A stretch of 64,000 bases of DNA, taken from positions 620,001 through 684,000 of the forward strand of contig CAVWRA010000012.1 of assembly GCA_963757265.1 (NCBI GenBank), in the 5' to 3' direction. A program made the position numbers and the translations under genes. Of this stretch, positions 9,469-17,678 are shown piece after piece. Positions within the stretch are counted from its first letter, which is position 1. Each line of letters opens with the position of its first letter. Under the pieces are notes generated by a model that made no database searches, was not told the origin of the DNA, and saw only the letters and a list, made by a program, of their open reading frames with translations. Origin of the DNA: CAIVVT01 sp963757265. GTDB taxonomy: Bacteria > Acidobacteriota > Terriglobia > Bryobacterales > Bryobacteraceae.

Positions 9469-12090
9469 TTATGAGTTGCGTCCCGCATCACCTTTTCGAA
9501 TCTCGCGCTCCGCCTGAAGCCAGTCTTGATCCGCCTGGCCATCGTGCCGGCCTCGCTCCTCATAGATTTCATAGGCCCGCGCGGCAATCTTGGGTGTACG
9601 ATCGAGTCGCTTCTGAAGCAGCAACGGGGCCGCAGAAGGATCAAAGGTCCGATACGCAAGCAGTTTCACGCGATCATTCACGAGGAACCAAGCCAGAGCG
9701 TAGCCCCAAACGAACGCTGCCCAGCCCCAGCCGAGGGGTGTCATGAACAGTCCATAAACCGCAATCAGAGTTGCCAGTATCTGCGTGCCGAGCACCGCCA
9801 TCCATAGAATCTTCGCGGGGCGTATGGACCAGAACGGACCGCGAGTGCGGGTCAGGAAAACCGTGAGATGGCCGGCCACGGATAGCTTCAAGTACATCAG
9901 CGTCTGGATGTGCGCACGGTCCAGATGAAAGACGCGCTCGCCAAGATAAAACAGACCAAACGCGGCGACGACGCCGATGACGCCCAGCACCGTGGAAATC
10001 CCCAGTACCAGGCGCATGTCCCAGGCCTCGGGCTTGTTCTTGTAATGAACGTTGTCATAGGCGATGGAGAGGATGGCTCCGTCGTTGAGCAACGCCAGCA
10101 TCACGATCATCACCGCCGTCAGCGGATAAAAGTTAAACACCAGGATCGCCAGCGTCATGAAGAACAGCACGCGCAGCGTCTCGGCGATGCGGTAGATCGC
10201 ATAGCTGTTCATGCGCTGGAAAATCTTCCGGCTCTCCTTGATCGCGTCGATAATCACGGAAAGGCCGGGCGCTAGCAGAACGATGGACGCTGCTGCGCGC
10301 GCTGCGTCCGTCGCGCCCGAAACGGCGATGCCGCAGTCAGCTTTCTTCAGCGCGGGGGCGTCGTTCACCCCGTCGCCGGTCATGCCGACGATGTGGCCGC
10401 GCTGCTGCAGGACGTCCACAATGTGGAACTTATGTTCGGGGAATACCTGGGCGAAACCGTCCGCTTTTTCGATGGCCTCCGCCGACTGCGCCGACTCGTG
10501 ATGCTTCGTGTCTCCCAATCCGCTGGCATCCAGGATGTGCGTGCCCATGCCCAATTGCCGGGCAGTCTCGCGGGCGATCGCCGCTTGGTCGCCCGTGACC
10601 ATTTTGACGCTCACGCCCATCTGTCGGGCGGTCGCGATGGTTGCCTTGGCTTGCTCGCGAGGCGGATCGAACAGCGGCAACACGCCAACGAACTGCCATT
10701 GGCCCTCCTGATCTGCCCGGGCCACGCCTAGAGAACGGAAACCGCGTCCAGCGAATTCGTTGACGGCTTTCTCGACGGCGGGCTTGACCTCACCGGCGTT
10801 GGTTGACATCGCCAGAATCACCTGGGGTGCACCCTTGGCCACAAAAAACTGTTTTCCGTCCCCGCCTTTGACGGTGGCTTCAGTGCGCTTATGCACCGGG
10901 TCGAAGGGCTGGAAATGAACCACCTGGTAGTTCTTCAGTGCCTTGTCGTCTTTCACGCCTCCGATCACCGCGAGGTCGATGGTGTCTTTGTCCTCTGCGC
11001 GTGAGGCGAGTGCGGCCCAAAGGATGACCTGGTCGGCAGGGATCCCGTTGACGCTGAACGGGTCGCCCAGCGTCAGCTTGTTCTGGGTCAGGGTGCCGGT
11101 CTTGTCCGAGCACAGCACGTCCACCCCGGCTAGTTCCTCGATGGCCGATAGCCGGGTCACAATCGCTTCTTTTTTCGCTAGCAGACGGGCGCCGACCGCC
11201 ATGGTCACCGACAGCACCGTGGGCATCGCCACGGGAATCGCAGCCACGGTCAGCACCAAGGCGAACTGCAATGTGGAAAGGATCGGGTCGCCACGGAAAA
11301 GCGCTACGGTAATAATCACCGCCACTAGAGCTACCGCAAGGACGATCAGGTAATCGCCAATCTTCAGCACGGCACGTTGGAAATGGCTGACGGTGTGCGC
11401 CTCCTGCACCAGTTCCGCGGTTTTGCCGAAATAGGTCTTGGCACCGGTGGCGTACACCATCGCGTCGATTTCGCCCCGCCGGATGATCGAACCCGAAAAG
11501 ACAGCCTCACCGGGTTTACGCTCGGCGGGCAACGATTCCCCTGTCAACGCGGACTGATCCACCTCCACTGGGTCGCCCGCGAGCAAGCGCGCATCCGCCG
11601 GCACAATGTCGCCCAGGCGCAGGCGGATGACGTCGCCCGGCACTAGCTCCCGCGCCGCCGGGTCGGTCCACTTCCCATCACGTTTCACCTTGGCGTTGAT
11701 CGCCAGCTTGGCCTTCAGGGCAGCGATGGCGTTGCCCGCCTGGCGTTCTTCCCAAAAGCCGACCACGGCGTTGGAAACCAGCAAAAGGAGAATGATGAAG
11801 AAATCCGGCCAGTGCCCGACCACGCCCGACAGAATCACAGCCACTTCGATCATCCACGGGATGGGACCCCAGAAATAGGTGAGGAATTTCAGGAACGGAT
11901 TGGTTTTCTTTTCTTCAATCTCGTTAGGTCCATATTGGGTCAGCCGTTTCTGCGCCTCGGCTTGAGTGAGGCCATCCGGCGATGACCCCAGTTTCTTCTC
12001 CACTTCCGGCATGGGGAGGGATTTCAGATCGTCCTTCGCTTCGGGCTTGGACTCCGGCTTTGATTCGGGCTGATCTGTATTCCGTTTCAT
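9469..12090 (-). CDS. Plasma-membrane proton-type (IIIA) P-type ATPase, copy 2
   Basis: The 873-residue pump has the same architecture as copy 1: an N-terminal cation-ATPase domain (residues ~30-75), TGES at ~183-186, DKTGTLTQNK with the phosphorylated Asp ~329, TGDGVNDAPALKKAD in the hinge, and about ten membrane segments. The first 25 residues repeat the charged ESKPESKPEAK pattern, probably a cytoplasmic tail. A GAGGT eight bases before the ATG at 12090 sets the start; a GTG at 12096 lies too close to it. The two pumps are clearly diverged, so this is not a recent duplication. Proton specificity is inferred from the family. Confidence 0.92.
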   Translation of the reverse strand: MKRNTDQPESKPESKPEAKDDLKSLPMPEVEKKLGSSPDGLTQAEAQKRLTQYGPNEIEEKKTNPFLKFLTYFWGPIPWMIEVAVILSGVVGHWPDFFIILLLLVSNAVVGFWEERQAGNAIAALKAKLAINAKVKRDGKWTDPAARELVPGDVIRLRLGDIVPADARLLAGDPVEVDQSALTGESLPAERKPGEAVFSGSIIRRGEIDAMVYATGAKTYFGKTAELVQEAHTVSHFQRAVLKIGDYLIVLAVALVAVIITVALFRGDPILSTLQFALVLTVAAIPVAMPTVLSVTMAVGARLLAKKEAIVTRLSAIEELAGVDVLCSDKTGTLTQNKLTLGDPFSVNGIPADQVILWAALASRAEDKDTIDLAVIGGVKDDKALKNYQVVHFQPFDPVHKRTEATVKGGDGKQFFVAKGAPQVILAMSTNAGEVKPAVEKAVNEFAGRGFRSLGVARADQEGQWQFVGVLPLFDPPREQAKATIATARQMGVSVKMVTGDQAAIARETARQLGMGTHILDASGLGDTKHHESAQSAEAIEKADGFAQVFPEHKFHIVDVLQQRGHIVGMTGDGVNDAPALKKADCGIAVSGATDAARAAASIVLLAPGLSVIIDAIKESRKIFQRMNSYAIYRIAETLRVLFFMTLAILVFNFYPLTAVMIVMLALLNDGAILSIAYDNVHYKNKPEAWDMRLVLGISTVLGVIGVVAAFGLFYLGERVFHLDRAHIQTLMYLKLSVAGHLTVFLTRTRGPFWSIRPAKILWMAVLGTQILATLIAVYGLFMTPLGWGWAAFVWGYALAWFLVNDRVKLLAYRTFDPSAAPLLLQKRLDRTPKIAARAYEIYEERGRHDGQADQDWLQAEREIRKGDAGRNS

Positions 12091-12165
12091 GCTCACTTAC
12101 CTCGTTCTATACCTGAAATCAGGTGCGTTACACCTTTGCCTTAGGTGGGTCGGCGACAGCTCCGG

Positions 12166-12291
12166 GCGGAGTGGATGCGCCGACGTGTCGGGCACAGAGT
12201 TTGGGCCGAACTGCTCCAGCCGCCGGCGGGCTTCCTCGCTCGTGAGACCGGCCCGCGCCCGGGCATCTTTATCGGCAGAGGGTGCAGTCAC
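12166..12291 (-). pseudogene. N-terminal fragment of a third P-type ATPase
   Basis: The minus-strand frame from 12291 reads ADKDARARAGLTSEEARRRL then EQFGPNSVPDTSAHPLR. This is the cation-ATPase N-terminal domain and is closer to other proton ATPases than to either intact copy here. Similarity stops abruptly near 12165, followed by unrelated residues, so only about 42 codons remain. It lies 65 bases downstream of the PPK2 tail fragment, the same order as the intact PPK2-ATPase pair. Confidence 0.75.
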
Positions 12292-12356
12292 GCGGTAATC
12301 CAGTTCGCTTCGAGTGCGACTGGGCGTTGGTCAAACGGCAACTCAGCGCTCCGACG

Positions 12357-12434
12357 CTACTTCGCCAGCAGCTTGCGGATCGATTCCAATTCCCGCCGTC
12401 GTATCATGGTAATCTTCGGATAGGCCATCTTCAG
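12357..12434 (-). pseudogene. C-terminal fragment of a second PPK2
   Basis: On the minus strand these bases encode LKMAYPKITMIRRRELESIR then KLLAK and a TAG stop. This aligns with the end of the intact PPK2 (LKMSYPRLTRARRADLRTIR then KHLKR). A TAA lies two codons upstream in this frame, so nothing further survives. It is the tail of a deleted or eroded second PPK2 gene. Confidence 0.8.
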
Positions 12435-12437
12435 TTC

Positions 12438-12977
12438 TTAAATTACCGACGCCGCAACTAACTTTGCCTCATGCAACGACATCTGGATAGGCCGAGTGTT
12501 TTCAAGGGCCGAATTCGCCTGAGCGATTTGTAGGGCCGTTCCCTGCACCATTAACAGAAACTTGTCCGCCTTCAGCGCAGTTTCATACTCCAGAACACTA
12601 TCCTTGGGAATCCCCATGCCATACAGCGCGGCGCCGATGGCACTCAAACCGCCAACTACCGCCGCGCCTTCCAAGGCGCCGATGATCCAGGCGACCAGCG
12701 GGCCGGCCACGAGCACCGGGCCAATACCGGGGATGGCGAAGAACGCCGACCCGAATAGTAGTCCCCAGAGACCGCCCCAAAAAGCGCCGGTCTTACCCCA
12801 ATACTTCATGCGGTCATCGCTGTTGTAGTACCCCACCACGTGTTCGTCGGTGTCGTAGTCCCTGCCGACGATGGAGAGGGTGTGCATGTCGATGCCGGCG
12901 TGCTGGAGCTTCTTGACCGATTCTTCCGCTTCAACGTGCGTGCCATAGATGGCGACTACCGCGTTCAACTCAGCCAT
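12438..12977 (-). CDS. DUF1269-like (general stress) membrane protein
   Basis: The 179-residue protein begins with an alpha/beta segment of the YflT/general-stress type (VVAIYGTHVEAEESVKKLQH, AGIDMHTLSIVGRDY). A Gly/Ala-rich hydrophobic centre follows (FWGGLWGLLFGSAFFAIPGI and GALEGAAVVGGLSAIGAALYG), then a soluble tail. This matches DUF1269-type proteins, whose function is unknown but which are often stress-induced. AAGGAG precedes the ATG at 12977; the longer frame upstream has no such site. The stop lies next to the PPK2 remnant. Confidence 0.8.
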   Translation of the reverse strand: MAELNAVVAIYGTHVEAEESVKKLQHAGIDMHTLSIVGRDYDTDEHVVGYYNSDDRMKYWGKTGAFWGGLWGLLFGSAFFAIPGIGPVLVAGPLVAWIIGALEGAAVVGGLSAIGAALYGMGIPKDSVLEYETALKADKFLLMVQGTALQIAQANSALENTRPIQMSLHEAKLVAASVI

Positions 12978-13503
12978 TTTCGGTCTCCTTTCGCATGCGC
13001 TCGGCTGCGTGAACCCTGCGACGACTGCCCCTATGCGGCCGCGGCATAGTAAACACTGCACGCGCAGCGCCATCTTCGCCGTCTGAGGAGTGGTCCCCTG
13101 TGCCGGCAGTTCAAAGGAATTCGCTGCCGTGATCGAGGCGCCGAGCAGTGCAGGCGCGTGCGAGATTTGCCATTAAGAGTGCAAAGTTCGCACCGCAAGC
13201 GGCCGTCCTTGTGGCATCCAACGCGTCATCCACCGACGCCGGCGCTACAGGAACTGAAGCAAGCCGGCTGGGCGGCGGCACTTTCCAGCCGGGCGGCGAT
13301 TTCGTCTGCTGGGCCTTGAGCGCGCGATCTGATGCCGCCGCGCTGACGACTCGTTGACCCGCCGCGGATCGGCGTGCCGATTAGCCGCGAGAGTCGGGGT
13401 GGCGAGCGAGGGCCATTTCAGTGAAGATCGCCGATCCAGATGAGAGTGGTCCGCCTCGTGCAGGTAATAGAGAGCCGACTGCGCTTCCGCAAGAGGGAAC
13501 ACT
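12978..13503. other. Divergent intergenic region, no gene recognised
   Basis: These 526 bases separate the minus-strand DUF1269-like gene from the plus-strand small helical proteins. A 69-codon plus-strand frame at 13148-13357 has no ribosome binding site and unnatural composition, so I do not call it. The region should contain divergent promoters, but I see no clear boxes. Confidence 0.4.
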
Positions 13504-13707
13504 ATGCACGAAGACCATCGGAGAGCGGCCGAACTGCACGAACTTGCGGCGAAGGCTCATCGCACCGCCGCGGAACACAACCAAAAAGGGGACTACCCGG
13601 CGGCAATCAGGCATTCGGAACGAGCGCTGGAATACTCGGACCAGGCTTATAAGCTGGCGCGGGAAGCGCACAACAAGTCAGGGCAGATAGAAGCAGGGAG
13701 TCTTTAA
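13504..13707 (+). CDS. Small helical protein, first of a paralogous pair
   Basis: The 67-residue product is hydrophilic and predicted all-helical, with the pattern DHRRAAELHELAAKAHRTAA followed by EHNQKGDYPAAIRHSERALE, somewhat TPR-like. The next gene repeats the same opening pattern and starts on the last base of this stop codon (TAATG), so the two are translationally coupled. GAGGGAA about nine bases upstream of the ATG acts as binding site. I do not know its function; it stands in a run of stress genes. Confidence 0.7.
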   Translation: MHEDHRRAAELHELAAKAHRTAAEHNQKGDYPAAIRHSERALEYSDQAYKLAREAHNKSGQIEAGSL

Positions 13708-14069
13708 TGTCCACTCGCTATAACAGCGGATCCCATTACGAGAATCATCAACGCGCCGCTGAGTTGCACGACAGTGCTGCGCATGCTCATCGGACTGCCG
13801 CGGCATCCCACGAGAAGCAGGATCACGAAACCGGGCAAGAGCATTCCCGGCAGGCTCTGGAACATTCCCAACTGGCTTACCAGCAGACGGAACAGGCGCA
13901 CCGGGAGACAGTGAATGAGCACGGGTTCGCGACCTTCGGGCATGAAGACATTGCACAGCGGGCTTATGCGCTGTGGCAAGCCCGCGGCTGCCCGGTGGGA
14001 TCGCCGGAAGAAGACTGGCTGAATGCGGCGCAGGAGTTGCGGGGCCGCACAGAAGATTCGCAGAAATAA
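13707..14069 (+). CDS. Small helical protein fused to a DUF2934 domain
   Basis: The 120-residue protein has two parts. Residues ~10-75 copy the preceding gene (HQRAAELHDSAAHAHRTAAA, then repeated HSRQALEHSQLAYQQTEQAH). Residues ~80-115 (IAQRAYALWQARGCPVGSPE, then EDWLNAAQEL) match DUF2934, a short helical domain of unknown function. The start overlaps the upstream stop. The arrangement suggests duplication of the small gene and capture of a DUF2934 module. Confidence 0.75.
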   Translation: MSTRYNSGSHYENHQRAAELHDSAAHAHRTAAASHEKQDHETGQEHSRQALEHSQLAYQQTEQAHRETVNEHGFATFGHEDIAQRAYALWQARGCPVGSPEEDWLNAAQELRGRTEDSQK

Positions 14070-14095
14070 ATGCACGCCGGAGAGGATCGGAATCT

Positions 14096-15415
14096 ATGAC
14101 TTACTTTCGTTTATCGTCCTTCCCAATGGGGGCGGTGTTATGTGCGGCGCTGCTGGTTGCGCCGGCGGGCGGGCTCATGTTTGCCCAAGACAATCCACCA
14201 CCTCCACAGCCTCCTCCTCCCAGCCAGGCTCAGCCGCCCGAGCAGCCCCCTCCGAGCCAGGCGCTGTCGCCCGATCAACTCGACGATCTGGTAGCGCCGA
14301 TCGCGCTGTACCCGGATCCGCTGATCGGCCAGATCCTGGTGGCGGCGACGTATCCGCTGGAACTCGTTCAAGCCCAGCAGTGGCTGCAGCGCAACCCGGG
14401 GCTCACCGGCGCCGACCTGACCCAAGGCGCACAGCAGCAGAACTGGGACCCGAGCATACAGGCTATGGTGGTTTTTCCAGACCTGGTCAAACGGTTGAAC
14501 CAGGACATCACGTGGACGACAAACCTCGGAAACGCGTTTCTGGCTCAGCAAGGCGACGTGATGGACGCCGTACAACGAATGCGGCTTAAGGCGCAGCAGG
14601 CGGGGAAATTACCCTCCACGAGCCAGCAGAGAGTGACCACGACGAACGAGGGCGGACAGCCGATCATCGACATTGAGCCGGCCAATCCGCAGGTGATCTA
14701 CCTGCCGAATTACGATCCGTCCTACTTCTGGGGCCCGCCCCTGTATTATCCGTATGCGGATTGGTTTTACCCTCCGTTTATAGGGGGCAACTTCTTCGGA
14801 TTTGGATTTGGGATCGGGATGGGGCCCTATTTTGGAATGGGCTGGGGCGGCTGGGGCGGCTGGGGATGGCGTCCTGGCTGGGGCAACCGCAGCATGTATG
14901 TCAACAACAGCTTCATTCACCGCAACGGTTTCAACGTGGGCCGCGGCGGCAGCCTGAGTGGCAGGAGTACATGGTCACACGATGCCTCACATCGCGGGGG
15001 CGTCCCGTATGCGAATCGTGCCTTGGCTAACCGTTACGGTGGCACCGCGCGCCAGAATCTGCAATCCCGCGCATCCGCGGGAGTGGCACGATCTCGAGGG
15101 ACCATGTCCCAATCTCGAGGGACCACGTCCCAATCGCGAGGGGCCGCGTCCCCATCCGGCGCCCAGCGAATGGGCAATCGGCAAATTGCGCCGAGTTCGT
15201 CCAACGGGAACCGGAGCGCTTTCGGCGGTGTGCGCGATGGCGCCGCGGCGCGGTCGCATAGCGACCACGGATATTCCAGCCTCGGCCCGGCGCGGAGCGG
15301 TGGCAGCGTCTCGCACGCCAGCAGCGGTGGCGGCAGCAGAGGTGGTGGCGGTGGCGGCAGTAGGGGTGGAGGAGGCGGCGGTGGCGGCAGCCGCGGTGGT
15401 GGCGGACGCCGATAG
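14096..15415 (+). CDS. DUF3300 exported protein with Gly/Ser-rich tail
   Basis: A signal peptide (residues 1-~30, ending LMFAQ) is followed by a Pro/Gln-rich linker. Then comes the DUF3300 domain: LDDLVAPIALYPDPLIGQIL, QAQQWLQRNPGLTG, QNWDPSIQAMVVFPD and PQVIYLPNYDPSYFWGPP (residues ~60-230). The rest is low-complexity: Gly/Trp/Tyr-rich, then Ser/Arg repeats of SRGTxSQ, then a poly-Gly tail. The start at the ATG at 14096 gives the signal peptide. DUF3300 has no known activity. The DUF2950 gene 16 bases downstream is its usual partner and is probably co-transcribed. Confidence 0.88.
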   Translation: MTYFRLSSFPMGAVLCAALLVAPAGGLMFAQDNPPPPQPPPPSQAQPPEQPPPSQALSPDQLDDLVAPIALYPDPLIGQILVAATYPLELVQAQQWLQRNPGLTGADLTQGAQQQNWDPSIQAMVVFPDLVKRLNQDITWTTNLGNAFLAQQGDVMDAVQRMRLKAQQAGKLPSTSQQRVTTTNEGGQPIIDIEPANPQVIYLPNYDPSYFWGPPLYYPYADWFYPPFIGGNFFGFGFGIGMGPYFGMGWGGWGGWGWRPGWGNRSMYVNNSFIHRNGFNVGRGGSLSGRSTWSHDASHRGGVPYANRALANRYGGTARQNLQSRASAGVARSRGTMSQSRGTTSQSRGAASPSGAQRMGNRQIAPSSSNGNRSAFGGVRDGAAARSHSDHGYSSLGPARSGGSVSHASSGGGSRGGGGGGSRGGGGGGGGSRGGGGRR

Positions 15416-15431
15416 CAGCGAAAGGGAAGCC

Positions 15432-16385
15432 ATGGCAAGAATGAAGACGATCTATTTCAAAGACCTCCCGCTAGGGCGGATCCTATTCGTGGCCGCCGGC
15501 GTAGTGATCGCGGCAGCACTGCTGGAAGCGGCTCCGCCGCCGGGCCAGCGGACCTTCGCGACACCGCGGGAAGCCATTCAGGCAACCATCGATGCAGCCG
15601 AGCAGAATGACACGGCGGCGCTGCTGCAGATTTTTGGACCCGCGGGCAAGGACATCGTCGAATCCGGCGATCCGGCACAGGACAAGGAGCACCGCGCCGA
15701 GTTTGCGAGTTCGGCTCACGAGAAGCTGCAGATTGAAGAAGACCTCTACACCCCCGACCAGGTGACCTTTGCGGTGGGCGTGGAGGAATGGCCGTTTCCG
15801 GTCCCGCTAATCAAGAAGGACGGGAAATGGCACTTCGATTCGGCCAGCGGGAAGATCGAAGTTCTGGCGCGCAGGATTGGCCGGAACGAGTTGAACGCAA
15901 TGGAAGTGTGCCGGGGCTACGCCGAGGCGCAAATGGACTACGCCGCGGAGGCGCGCGACGGAGATGGTCTCCTGAAATATGCGCAGCGGATCGTCAGCAC
16001 ACCGGGCAAGCAGGATGGGCTGTATTCGGAAGGCGTGGCCGATAATCTGGTTTCGAAGGCCTTCACCGAAGCCGCAGCCGCACGGCAGGCAACACAGGGA
16101 AAGGCGCCCGAACCGTACCACGGCTACTACTTCCGAATGCTGAAATCACAGGGGCCGGACGCCCCCGGAGGGGCCTTCGACTATGTAGTGAACGGCAAGA
16201 TGATTGGCGGCTTCGCTTTGGTCGCCTGGCCCGCGGAGTATGGCGTGTCCGGAATCGGAACTTTCATCATCAATCACGATGGAGTGGTTTACGAAAAGGA
16301 CCTGGGTCCTGGGACAGCCGTACAAGCCCGGCAGATGACTCGGTTCAACCCCGACAAGTCCTGGCATCCGGTGGTCGGCGAGTAG
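15432..16385 (+). CDS. DUF2950 exported protein
   Basis: The 317-residue product starts with a signal anchor (GRILFVAAGVVIAAALLEAA) and carries the DUF2950 pattern: FATPREAIQATIDAAEQNDT, LQIFGPAGKDIVESGD, PFPVPLIKKDGKWHFDSASG, and near the end PYHGYYFRMLKSQGPDAPGG and NHDGVVYEKDLGP. Such proteins are periplasmic and uncharacterised, and they commonly occur beside DUF3300 genes as here. AAAGGGAAG precedes the ATG at 15432. Earlier in-frame ATGs lie within the DUF3300 gene and give an Arg-rich, unnatural extension. Confidence 0.88.
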   Translation: MARMKTIYFKDLPLGRILFVAAGVVIAAALLEAAPPPGQRTFATPREAIQATIDAAEQNDTAALLQIFGPAGKDIVESGDPAQDKEHRAEFASSAHEKLQIEEDLYTPDQVTFAVGVEEWPFPVPLIKKDGKWHFDSASGKIEVLARRIGRNELNAMEVCRGYAEAQMDYAAEARDGDGLLKYAQRIVSTPGKQDGLYSEGVADNLVSKAFTEAAAARQATQGKAPEPYHGYYFRMLKSQGPDAPGGAFDYVVNGKMIGGFALVAWPAEYGVSGIGTFIINHDGVVYEKDLGPGTAVQARQMTRFNPDKSWHPVVGE

Positions 16386-16837
16386 ATGCGCGCTTGCTCG
16401 GGAGAGATGGCAACACTGCGCTTCCGGCGATCCGGATGGCGCAGTCGTAACTCGCCGTAGCAACCGCCGTTCTTGCTGCAAGCTCTGTCTTCGCGTTAGT
16501 CCTACCTGAAGGATTCACGGCCAAGCGGGCCGCTCAGTGACGTGCGGCCGGACCGGCATCGATGCCCTTTTCGGGTGCAATGGTTTATCTCGAGGTGAGA
16601 ATGCCGCCCGGCGTGACGCTCCGCCCAGAAGAGTGCCGGGGCCGGTCGGCAGATAGACGAAATGGGATTCGATATCGGATTAGGCTGGCACCTGGCTGTG
16701 CGCACCCGCAACATGCGCATCCCGCTGCGCGAGCCGTCGGCCGTCGAGGTGGCCTGGGCGCGAAAGTTCCTGACCAGAGTGAGCAGATCAGCGGCCACAG
16801 CGAAGAGGTCGGCGAGCGTCAGAAGCTTCTGAACACG
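16386..16837. other. Intergenic region upstream of IS remnant, no gene recognised
   Basis: About 450 bases between the DUF2950 gene and the surviving transposase. The frame is open across much of it, but the translation is Arg/Gly/Pro-rich and does not resemble the missing transposase N terminus. I see no terminal inverted repeat of the IS here. Confidence 0.4.
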
Positions 16838-17425
16838 GTACGCCTGAATCCGCCTCAACATGCGGCGCTATTCCGCGTGGACGAGAAGACGGCCATGCAG
16901 GCCTTGGACCGGCTCGACCCGGTGTTGCCGCGCTCGCCCGGCCGGGCGGAACGACATGGTTTTGAGTATTACCGTCACGGCACACTCTCGCTGCATGCGG
17001 CGCTGAACGTGAAGACGGGACAGGTGGCGGGCAAGACGGCGCAGCGCCACGCCAGCGCCGATTTCATCGCGTTTCTCAGCCAGTTGATCGGCCAGACCAA
17101 GTGGGCCCGCGAAATCCACATTGTGCTGGACAATCTCTCCGCTCACAAGACCGCGGCGGTCGAGGAGTTCCTGGCGCAGCACCCCAAGGTGCGCTTTCAT
17201 GTCACCCCGACCTACTCGTCCTGGCTGAATCGGGTGGAAATCTGGTTTGCCAAAATCGAACGCGATGTCATTGCCCGTGGCGTGTTCACTTCGGTCGCCG
17301 AACTACGCCGCAAACTGATGAGCTACATCCGCGCTTATGCCAAGCGCGCGCAGCCCATCCGCTGGACCTACACCAATCTCAAACACCGAATTGCTGCTAA
17401 ATCAATCACTGGGACAGGCCACTAG
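16838..17425 (+). pseudogene. IS630-family transposase, N-terminally truncated
   Basis: From about 16838 the frame encodes the catalytic half of an IS630 transposase: VRLNPPQHAALFRVDEKTAM, then HIVLDNLSAHKTAAVEEFLA, VTPTYSSWLNRVEIWFAKIE and a C-terminal RWTYTNLKHRI. The three acidic catalytic residues (VDEK, LDN, NRVE) are present. The N-terminal HTH domains, about 140 residues in full-length family members, are absent, so the element should be inactive. It ends just before a tRNA-Lys gene. The left end is lost; the right end is probably at or soon after the CTAG at 17423-17426. Confidence 0.85.
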
Positions 17426-17446
17426 CTGAAAATACGCTGGTTAAAT

Positions 17447-17521
17447 TGGTGAGCCGGGCGGGTCTCGAACCCGCGACCCTCTGATTAAAAGTCAGATGCT
17501 CTACCACTGAGCTACCGGCCC
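17447..17521 (-). tRNA. tRNA-Lys (anticodon TTT)
   Basis: The minus strand folds as a complete tRNA. The acceptor arm GGGCCGG pairs with CCGGCTC, with one G-T pair. The D-loop region GCTCAGTGGTAGAGC, the anticodon stem-loop CTGACTTTTAATCAG with anticodon TTT, and the T arm CGCGGGTTCGAGACCCGC follow. The discriminator A and an encoded CCA end it. An IS630 remnant ends about 20 bases beyond its 3' end. Confidence 0.96.
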
Positions 17522-17678
17522 GACACGTTGCAGCCAGACACAAACGCTTGCCTCTACTTTAGCATGCGCCGCGCGCCTTTCCCCCTGCCAATAGGGCCGC
17601 GCCTCGCCGCCCCGCCGCAACTGGCGAACTCATGAGGGCAGGCTGCAATTCCGGCGCGCCGTGTGATGGAATGGTCGC

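Noticed and set aside
13148..13357. Possible 69-codon gene before the helical pair
   Set aside because: No ribosome binding site, and Ala/Ser-biased translation like random GC-rich sequence.
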